Shown: piece by piece, positions 52,823 to 59,111 of the stretch
How the letters are laid out: every line of letters begins with the position of its first letter
Numbering within the stretch: the stretch's first letter is position 1
Assembly (NCBI GenBank): GCA_009937615.1
Contig: JAACFB010000017.1
Location: 1-59,111, forward strand
Direction of reading: 5' to 3'
Length of the DNA stretch: 59,111 nucleotides
DNA from: Gammaproteobacteria bacterium
Lineage (GTDB): Bacteria > Pseudomonadota > Gammaproteobacteria > Steroidobacterales > Woeseiaceae
Notes under the pieces: model-generated
Seen by the model: only the letters and a program-made list of their open reading frames with translations
Told to the model about the DNA's origin: nothing
Database searches by the model: none
Position numbers and translations under genes: made by a program

Positions 52823-54466
52823 CTACGCGTAGTGCGGATACACGGGCTGGAACATGTACTGGTGTATATCAGCGGCTATGTCTTCGGGCTCTTCTCTGTC
52901 AGCCAGACCATTGTCATAGGCGATCCTGGCAACGTCCTGGGCGATCAAAGCGGAAACCTGTCGAATTCGGGATAGCGGCGGATAAATGCGGCCCCTCTCG
53001 AGATCCACATCCGATACCTGGCGCGCCAGCGAGTGCGCCGCGGCCAGGAACATCTCGTCGGTGACCTTGCGGGAACGACTCACGATCGCACCCAGACCAA
53101 CGCCCGGGAATATATAGGCATTATTACCCTGGCCGGGCACAAACGTCTTATTCCCCAGCTCCACGGGATCGAAAGGGCTGCCACTCGCGAAAACCGCTCT
53201 GCCACCGGACCAGCCGTAAGCCTGTTCGGCGGTACATTCCGCATTCGCCGTCGGGTTCGACAGCGCAAAAATAATCGGCCGCGAATTGATGCTCGCCATG
53301 GCTTCGATAACGTCTTTTGTAAACATGCCCGCCTGGCCCGACAAGCCAATGATCGCAGTGGGCTTCAGTGCCGTTATCGCCCCCACGAAATTGTCGATCG
53401 GCTGATGATCGTGCGCATACGGCAGCTTGTGGTCGGCAACTTCGCCCCTGTCAGCCACGAGAAGACCTTCCGAATCAACGAACCAGCAGTGCTTTCGGGC
53501 CCTCGCTGCCGGGATTCCCCGGTCTGCCAGCGCCGCGACGAAGACATCGGCAACACCGATTCCGGCTTCGCCGGCACCGAGGAACAATATCTTCTGGTCG
53601 CTTAGCTCGCTTCCGGTTATGCGCAGCGCCGCGATGATTCCAGCCACCGCAACCGCTCCGGTTCCCTGTATATCGTCGTCGAACAGGCAGACACGATCTC
53701 GATAACGGGCCAGCAATCGAAAAGCGTTGCTGTTGCCGAAATCTTCGAGCTGAATCAACACCCCCGGAAACTGCTCGTTGGCTGCAGTAATGAATTCGTC
53801 AACCAGTTCATCGTACTGCTCACCGCGGACTCGACGGCGTTCGATCCCGTTGTACAAGGGGTCGTTGAGTAGTTTCTCGTTATTCGTGCCGACGTCCAGC
53901 ATCACGGGCATGCACTGGGTAGGATGAATTCCGGAACACGCGGTATAGAGAGAGAGTTTGCCGATCGGTATTCCCATGCCATCGGCACCAAGGTCACCGA
54001 GGCCGAGGACCCGCTCGCCGTCGGTAACGACGATAATTCGAGCTTCCCTGTGCGGCCAGTTCCGCATGATTTCCCGGACGCGGCCGCGGTCTTCGAAAGA
54101 CACATAGAACCCGCGGGAGTCCCGGTAAATGTGCTGGAACTCCTGGCACGCTTTGCCGACCGTTGGCGTGTAAATCAACGGCATCATTTCTTCGATATTG
54201 TTCATCACGACGCGATAGAACAGCGTCTCGTTGCGATCCTGCAATGCGACGAGGTAGAGATAGCGTTCGAGGTCAGTCGGTTTTTCCCGGATATTGCCGA
54301 GTACGCGCAATTCCTGCTCGGCCGCCGTGTGAACTCTGGGTGGCAACAGGCCCCGCAACTTCAGCAAATCGCGCTCGGCTTCGGTGTATGCTGTGCCCTT
54401 GTTACGTACCGGGTCGTGGAGGATTTTGACGCCCCGATACATCTCGGGCGAGGATCCGTCTGTCAC
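52823..54466 (-). CDS. maeA: NAD-type malic enzyme
   Basis: 547 residues, typical for the large (SfcA/MaeA) malic enzyme. YTPTVGKACQEFQ holds the catalytic Tyr; GERVLGLGDLGADGMGIPIGKLSLYT, LEDFGNSNAF, FDDDIQGTGAV (metal-site Asp residues) and LGAGEAGIGVA (NAD-binding loop) are all visible. Converts malate to pyruvate and CO2. Start is GTG 54466 with AAGGATTG upstream. NAD versus NADP preference is inferred from group, not from a decisive residue. Confidence 0.93.
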   Translation of the reverse strand: MTDGSSPEMYRGVKILHDPVRNKGTAYTEAERDLLKLRGLLPPRVHTAAEQELRVLGNIREKPTDLERYLYLVALQDRNETLFYRVVMNNIEEMMPLIYTPTVGKACQEFQHIYRDSRGFYVSFEDRGRVREIMRNWPHREARIIVVTDGERVLGLGDLGADGMGIPIGKLSLYTACSGIHPTQCMPVMLDVGTNNEKLLNDPLYNGIERRRVRGEQYDELVDEFITAANEQFPGVLIQLEDFGNSNAFRLLARYRDRVCLFDDDIQGTGAVAVAGIIAALRITGSELSDQKILFLGAGEAGIGVADVFVAALADRGIPAARARKHCWFVDSEGLLVADRGEVADHKLPYAHDHQPIDNFVGAITALKPTAIIGLSGQAGMFTKDVIEAMASINSRPIIFALSNPTANAECTAEQAYGWSGGRAVFASGSPFDPVELGNKTFVPGQGNNAYIFPGVGLGAIVSRSRKVTDEMFLAAAHSLARQVSDVDLERGRIYPPLSRIRQVSALIAQDVARIAYDNGLADREEPEDIAADIHQYMFQPVYPHYA

Positions 54467-54630
54467 TGGTCAATCCTTTTATAATCGCGCTCCATAGAAT
54501 GGAAAATACGGACGTCTGACACGGGTTGATATGCCGGATATCACCTATCCACGGATCCAGCCCAACGGCGATCCGCAACGACAGAACAGTTGATCAGAAC
54601 AGATGCAGAGCTCCCGGGGGTAATCAGCCA

Positions 54631-56127
54631 GTGAAAAAATCGCGACGTTTAGCACCAGTGTTTTCCTTATTGGGGGTTTTCGCATTATTTGTCGCGTGTG
54701 CCACGGGCGATCCGTCGCGACAGCCCGCGCCGGCCGGAGCTGCACCTGCGGCCACCCCGGCGTTAGCCGACCTCGTGATTACTGGCGGGGTGCTGCTGGA
54801 TATGGTTGCCGACGACCCCGATCCCAGGCCCGTCAAAGCAGTCGTGATCCGAGACGGCAGAATCGACGGAATTATTGCCGCCGGCTCCGCGACACCCGTG
54901 CCGCAGTCGGCAAGCACGATCGATGCCGGAGCAGGCTATATCCTGCCCGGGTTCTTCGATGCCCACGTGCATTTCAGGCCCTGGTTGCCCGATGCCAGCA
55001 TCTGGAAACGCGCAAGCAACTATTACGGGATTACGACGCTCTTCGATACGGGCCCCTGCGGGGAGCACTGTACGGAAACCGGGCAGGAGGCCAATGAGTG
55101 GATCGAGGCTTACAAAGAGTTCATGAACACCTCTGCCGTACCCGACGGACCGACACTCTATATGACGGGTCGCCGGATCCAGGGCCCGGACGGCACGCAT
55201 CCGTTGGGAGAAAGTCTCGGTAATCGGGATGCGATCGCGAACTACCTCGACAGCCTCGTCGCACTGGGCGTGGACGGAGTCAAAGTGGAATCGGTCCTGG
55301 CCGCCGACCTGCGCGCGGTGGTCATGGAAGAAGCGAACGCACGAGGCCTGCCGGTCGTTGGCCACTCCCGGGATGCCAGGGAGTCCATTGACGCGGGGAT
55401 GAAATTCATCGAGCACATGTGGCCGGTCACCTCCTCCATCGCGGCCGGCGATCCCGGTGACAAATTCAATTCGCCACAGCATGATCACCTCATGGATCTC
55501 GACAAAGCGCCCGAACTTGTCCGGTCCATGGTCGATAACGGTGTCTACCTCAATCCGACAATGGTGGGCCGATACGGCTATTTTGCCGATTCCTTGCGGG
55601 ACCAGGCCGCTGTCGATTTTCAATCGTTCGAGTTTGGCGGCCTGTACAGCGATATGCCTGAACGGGACAAAGACGGCGTTCGCGCGTGGTGGGTGCGCGC
55701 AGCCGACTGGGATGCCAAGCGCCTGGCGCTGCACGAACAAGGGCTGTCGAAGGTCGAGACATTCCTGAAACTGTTCAGCGAAGCTGGCGGCAAGGTCCTC
55801 GTGGCGACAGATTCGGGGGAAGACAAGCTCGTCGGCATCGGTTTGCACCGGGAAATGAAGATGCTCGCGGACGCCGGAATCACGCCGTATCGGATTCTGC
55901 TGGGCGCCACTCGTTGGCCGGCTGAAATGACGTACAAGGACGAATCGATCGGCACAATCGAGGCAGGCAAGCAGGCGGACATCGTGATTCTGGGCTCAAA
56001 CCCGGCCGCGGACATCGGCAACAGCCAGGACATTCGTTACGTCATCAAGCGCGGCCGGGTCCTCAGGAGCCCGGACGACTGTTCCGTAATAACGCCGCCG
56101 GTTTCTTTATCCTGCGAGGCTTACTGA
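54631..56127 (+). CDS. Amidohydrolase-superfamily lipoprotein
   Basis: 498 residues from GTG 54631; the frame continues upstream to 54526 but that part does not look coding. Signal peptide with lipobox FVAC. The metal-dependent hydrolase domain shows DAHVHF, VKVESV, VVGHSRDA, IEHMW and ATDSGED in the usual superfamily order. The end (GTIEAGKQADIVILGSNP) is the small beta-sandwich domain found in imidazolonepropionase-like members. It is divergent from maeA. Confidence 0.87.
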   Translation: MKKSRRLAPVFSLLGVFALFVACATGDPSRQPAPAGAAPAATPALADLVITGGVLLDMVADDPDPRPVKAVVIRDGRIDGIIAAGSATPVPQSASTIDAGAGYILPGFFDAHVHFRPWLPDASIWKRASNYYGITTLFDTGPCGEHCTETGQEANEWIEAYKEFMNTSAVPDGPTLYMTGRRIQGPDGTHPLGESLGNRDAIANYLDSLVALGVDGVKVESVLAADLRAVVMEEANARGLPVVGHSRDARESIDAGMKFIEHMWPVTSSIAAGDPGDKFNSPQHDHLMDLDKAPELVRSMVDNGVYLNPTMVGRYGYFADSLRDQAAVDFQSFEFGGLYSDMPERDKDGVRAWWVRAADWDAKRLALHEQGLSKVETFLKLFSEAGGKVLVATDSGEDKLVGIGLHREMKMLADAGITPYRILLGATRWPAEMTYKDESIGTIEAGKQADIVILGSNPAADIGNSQDIRYVIKRGRVLRSPDDCSVITPPVSLSCEAY

Positions 56128-56159
56128 ACGGGTTGCGTCTCGGCAGCAGTAAAGAAGAT

Positions 56160-56173
56160 GTGCCCGCGGGCAC
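56160..56173. repeat. 14-nt self-complementary sequence GTGCCCGCGGGCAC
   Basis: Perfect palindrome in the convergent gap between the amidohydrolase and triple-RidA genes. No T-run follows on either strand and there is no loop, so it is a weak terminator candidate at best. Confidence 0.3.
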
Positions 56174-56296
56174 GTTCCTGGCGGTTCGTCCAGAGCGAGG
56201 CAATGGATCTCGTTAAGCCACTGTCATGCCGGTGGGCGCGCAGCTGATGCTCCGGCATGCCGCAGTGCTCGAGCCCGTTGCGTCGCCACCTGCGGA

Positions 56297-57442
56297 TTAA
56301 TCGAGCAAGGCCGTGACGTGATACTGAACGTGCCATTTGTCCGGCATCCCATAATTCACGAAGTGAAGCGCGGGGCCGTTCTCGGGATCGGGGAACAATT
56401 CCAGCAACCGCTTGCGAAAATACGGCACGTCGCCAAAGTCCTGAACCATGACGGTCAGCGCGACGATGTCCTCCAGGCTGCCGCCGGCCTGCTCCATCAA
56501 GCGCGCGGTAATGAGTTGCGCCATGTCCGTCTGCTTCTCCCTGCCCGCCACGATCTTGCCGTCAGCCGGATCGATGCCATAGATGCCCGAGGACTGCAAT
56601 AACGGCCCGACCCGCGAAGCCATCGGAATAGGGTCGTCGTGGCTCACGCCCGGCACCTCGTAATTCGTGCGCTTGGCACCGAGCACGCCGGTCAGCTGGA
56701 CCTGGATTTCAGAATGCTGCGGCAGCTCGTAAGGCAGTGTCTTGCGGGCCGGACGGTCACCAAACGCCGGCCAGCGGCTTACCCACTCCTCGACCATCGC
56801 CGGCTGCCACTGAAAATCCTGCATGAATACCCAGAAGTGAACAATGTCGCCCTCGTCACCGCCCGCCTCCTGCATGAAAAGAGCGGCATTGTCGAAAGCG
56901 CGCTGTATCTGGGCGACCGCACCCGCAACGGGCTGCCCATCGGCCGGGTCCTCCGGCGCAAAGACCGAGGAAAACACGTAGGGGCCGACGCATGCTCCCA
57001 TCGGCAAAGGCTCCGTGTGCGAGAGGCCCGGCACCCCGATTGAACGGCGATCCGCGTTCAGGACCGCGACCGCCTGCACCTGGACCTGGAGTCCGTCTGG
57101 CAGCGGCGCATGATTGGTCTTGCGTGCGGGCCGGTCGTCGCCCGGGAACATCTCGAGCCAGGGCTTGTTGATGAATGGACGGCCCTCGCGCCCTGGCGTA
57201 TAGACCGTGATCAGTCCGACCGACTCCGGGCCAGCCCCGGCTTCGTGCAGCAGGCGCCGAAGATTCTGGAACGCGACCGCGAACTGCGTCTCCGTATCGG
57301 CAGACAGCGATCCGGTTGCAGGATCCACGCCCGGTATGCTCGAGGTAAAGAGCACATCGCCTGCGCGCACGGCACTGATCGGGGGCTGCCCGGTGGGCAA
57401 CGCATTATCGGGCACGGGCAAGTGCACTACGCGACGTTTCAC
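56297..57442 (-). CDS. Single-chain triple RidA-domain protein
   Basis: 381 residues, three RidA (YjgF/YER057c/UK114) domains in tandem: about 1-130, 135-255 and 260-381. Repeating landmarks are GDVLFTSSIPGVDPATG, GPYVFSSVFAPEDPADG and VGPLLQSSGIYGIDPADG, then DDRPARKTNHAPLP, GDRPARKTLPYELP and ENGPALHFVNYGMP. Normal RidA is a homotrimer of about 130 residues that hydrolyses enamine/imine products of PLP enzymes. Domains 1 and 2 keep the RPARK segment with the expected catalytic Arg; domain 3 does not. Start is GTG with AAGGA upstream. Confidence 0.84.
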   Translation of the reverse strand: MKRRVVHLPVPDNALPTGQPPISAVRAGDVLFTSSIPGVDPATGSLSADTETQFAVAFQNLRRLLHEAGAGPESVGLITVYTPGREGRPFINKPWLEMFPGDDRPARKTNHAPLPDGLQVQVQAVAVLNADRRSIGVPGLSHTEPLPMGACVGPYVFSSVFAPEDPADGQPVAGAVAQIQRAFDNAALFMQEAGGDEGDIVHFWVFMQDFQWQPAMVEEWVSRWPAFGDRPARKTLPYELPQHSEIQVQLTGVLGAKRTNYEVPGVSHDDPIPMASRVGPLLQSSGIYGIDPADGKIVAGREKQTDMAQLITARLMEQAGGSLEDIVALTVMVQDFGDVPYFRKRLLELFPDPENGPALHFVNYGMPDKWHVQYHVTALLD

Positions 57443-57470
57443 ATTATTTTCCTTTTTGTAATACCAACGC

Positions 57471-57920
57471 TCAGGATTCGGGTCCGGCCGGGCCGCGTGG
57501 ATCGATCAATGGTTCGAAGCCCATTGCACGCACCATGATATGCGCGACTTCCTCATCCTTGTCGCCACCGCCACTGGCGCCGACCGCGCCGACAAAACCT
57601 CTGTCTGACCTGACGACCAGCCCTCCCGGCAGCGTCGTCAATTCCGGGTCGCCCCACTGCTCCAGGTTGCCGAGCCGGTCTTCGAGGTCGCGCCGGAACC
57701 AGAGTGTATTCCGGCACATCGTAGCGCTCGTGTAGGCCTTCCGGATCGAATGCCGGAGCAGGCGCGGATGCCCACCGTCCATCCGCGTTGCCGCGATAAG
57801 CTCGGCGCTAACGTCGGCTACCGCGAACGCCATCGGCAACCCGAGCCGGGCCGCGGCAGCCTCGCCTGCTGCGATCGCCTGCATGGCCTCCTCCAGTCCC
57901 AAGCTATGCAATTCCAACAT
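57471..57920 (-). CDS. GlcG/HbpS-family (DUF336) protein
   Basis: 149 residues. LGLPMAFAVADVSAELIAATRMDG and GGLVVRSDRGFVGAVGASGG are classic for the GlcG/HbpS fold, with small-molecule or haem binding reported for some members. It precedes the triple RidA gene by 28 nt on the same strand, so the two may be co-transcribed. Function in the pathway is unknown. Confidence 0.86.
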   Translation of the reverse strand: MLELHSLGLEEAMQAIAAGEAAAARLGLPMAFAVADVSAELIAATRMDGGHPRLLRHSIRKAYTSATMCRNTLWFRRDLEDRLGNLEQWGDPELTTLPGGLVVRSDRGFVGAVGASGGGDKDEEVAHIMVRAMGFEPLIDPRGPAGPES

Positions 57921-58143
57921 GCCCTACCCGTCCGCGGTTCGCAGCGCTGCTTTCAACGACAGCCTGATCGAAAGACCCCCGGCTCGAATACTACCGGCGG
58001 CACAGATCGACGCAACGGATTGCTCATTTCGTTCGAATTCGATCACGCCTATCCCTCGACCCGATGTCTTAGCGGCTTCCTGAGTCTGGTGCATTGCTCC
58101 GCCGGTTCACTCGCAGCATGCGGTTTGTTTTGCGCTTGCTGCC

Positions 58144-59111
58144 TCACTCCAGAATGTCTCCCAGCACCCGGTCCAGCGAGTCAACGGTCCGTTCAATGTT
58201 GTGCAATTTATCCAGCCCGAACAGCCCGATTCGGAACGTTCGAAAGTCGGCTGGCTCATCACATTTCAGTGGCACGCCGGCGGCTATCTGCATACCGTGC
58301 GCCGCAAATTTACTGCCGTTGCTGATGTCGGGGTCTGCGGTATAACAGACCACTACCCCCGGCGCCTCGAAACCCGGCGCAGCAACACTCTTGATACCCT
58401 TTTTCGCCAGCAGCGCCCGCACACGATCACCGAGTTCCTGCTGTTCGTCGCGTACTTTGTCGAATCCATACTCTTGGGTTTCGCGCATGATATCCCGGCA
58501 CATGGTCAGCGCATCGGTCGGCATCGTCGCGTGATAGGCATGCCCGCCGTTCTCATAGGCCTGCATGATCTCGAGCCATTTGCCCAGGTCGCAGGCGAAA
58601 CTGCTGCTCTTCCCGGCGAGCGCCGCATCGCGCGCAGCCGCGTTTAACATCACAAACGCAGCGCACGGCGAACCGCTCCAGCCTTTCTGCGGGGCGCTGA
58701 TCAGGACATCGACACCAACGGACTGCATATCGACCCAGATCGTTCCGGACGCTATGCAGTCGAGCACGAACAGGCCGCCGTGGGCGTGCACAGCGTCGGC
58801 TACCTGCCGCAAATAATCGTCCGGTAACAATATGCCCGCAGACGTCTCCACGTGAGGCGCAAACACGACGTCGGGCTTCTCGTCCGAGATCGCACGAACA
58901 ACTTCGTCGATCGGGGCCGGAGCGAACGGATCCTGCGAACCATGGCCGGTCTTACGTGCCATCAAGACCGTGCAGCCGGATGGCATGCCCCCCATCTCGA
59001 AAATCTGCGTCCAGCGGAAGCTGAAAAATCCGTTCCGAATGACCAGGCACTTTTTACCCGTCGCAAACTGCCGGGCAACAGCCTCCATGCCGAACGTGCC
59101 GCTGCCGGGAA
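58144..59111 (-). CDS. Class V PLP aminotransferase (alanine-glyoxylate type), 5' end cut by window
   Basis: Frame open to the right edge, so the N-terminus is missing; 322 residues are visible. It begins in FPGSGTFGMEA, the substrate/PLP-phosphate loop. HVETSAGIL, LDCIASG and the PLP Lys in SAPQKGWSG follow, and the C-terminal half is normal. The family transaminates serine, alanine or 2-aminoethylphosphonate with glyoxylate or pyruvate. It lies about 220 nt from the GlcG-like gene on the same strand; with RidA two genes away it suggests PLP chemistry that makes enamines. Confidence 0.88.
   Translation of the reverse strand, partial: PGSGTFGMEAVARQFATGKKCLVIRNGFFSFRWTQIFEMGGMPSGCTVLMARKTGHGSQDPFAPAPIDEVVRAISDEKPDVVFAPHVETSAGILLPDDYLRQVADAVHAHGGLFVLDCIASGTIWVDMQSVGVDVLISAPQKGWSGSPCAAFVMLNAAARDAALAGKSSSFACDLGKWLEIMQAYENGGHAYHATMPTDALTMCRDIMRETQEYGFDKVRDEQQELGDRVRALLAKKGIKSVAAPGFEAPGVVVCYTADPDISNGSKFAAHGMQIAAGVPLKCDEPADFRTFRIGLFGLDKLHNIERTVDSLDRVLGDILE

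Noticed and set aside
56160..56173. GTGCCCGCGGGCAC as a transcription terminator
   Set aside because: No loop and no T-run on either strand; listed only as a palindrome.

Overview
The window is about 59 kb of high-GC, gene-dense bacterial DNA. It carries 47 protein-coding genes, two of them cut by the window edges, and I see no rRNA, tRNA, CRISPR array or intact mobile element. A TonB-dependent receptor, several lipoprotein signal peptides, a Tat-exported binding protein and an Rnf complex point to a Gram-negative bacterium. Gene content and style suggest a heterotrophic, probably marine or sediment, gammaproteobacterium; that is an inference, and no marker gene in the window fixes the taxonomy.

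Layout. 1-9.1 kb: an M20D amidohydrolase (cut by the left edge), a CocE/S15 hydrolase and a five-gene oligopeptide-type ABC importer with a Tat-exported binding protein, which look like peptide or amide scavenging. 9.1-11.6 kb: two lipoproteins, a sialidase-like propeller and a metallophosphoesterase. 11.7-20.7 kb: a catabolic cluster of a TonB receptor, VOC protein, WrbA-like flavoprotein, PaaK-type CoA ligase and two MetE-like proteins. It is divergent from a citryl-CoA-lyase-like gene and near an IclR regulator, with a pair of PcaR-like palindromes in the divergent promoter. 21.1-22.1 kb: a lone radical SAM gene.

22.3-37.4 kb is the most interesting part: an eleven-gene, mostly overlapping operon. 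It encodes a 2-oxoacid:ferredoxin oxidoreductase (KorA with an extra integrase-like N-terminal domain, and KorB), an 818-aa protein with a C-terminal ferredoxin, RnfB, a 1426-aa degenerate pyruvate:ferredoxin-oxidoreductase homologue, RnfC, D, G, E and A, and a 63-residue Cys-rich membrane protein resembling NqrM. The large protein keeps the two ferredoxin clusters of PFOR but appears to have lost the thiamine-diphosphate and proximal-cluster motifs, and the 818-aa protein looks like a second copy of its C-terminal half. The simplest reading is a dedicated electron path from 2-oxoacid oxidation through pseudo-PFOR relay proteins into the Rnf ion pump.

37.5-59.1 kb is a mixed accessory region: a MOSC protein; two paralogous PuuB-like FAD oxidases around a GFA-family protein and a tiny membrane protein; a PuuC-like aldehyde dehydrogenase; a histidine phosphatase; an SSS symporter; a short BCCT-like transporter next to a CehA/McbA-type metallohydrolase; an M20 lipoprotein peptidase; an FMN 2-hydroxyacid oxidase; an NAD-type malic enzyme; a lipoprotein amidohydrolase; a single-chain triple RidA protein; a GlcG/HbpS-like protein; and a class V aminotransferase cut by the right edge.
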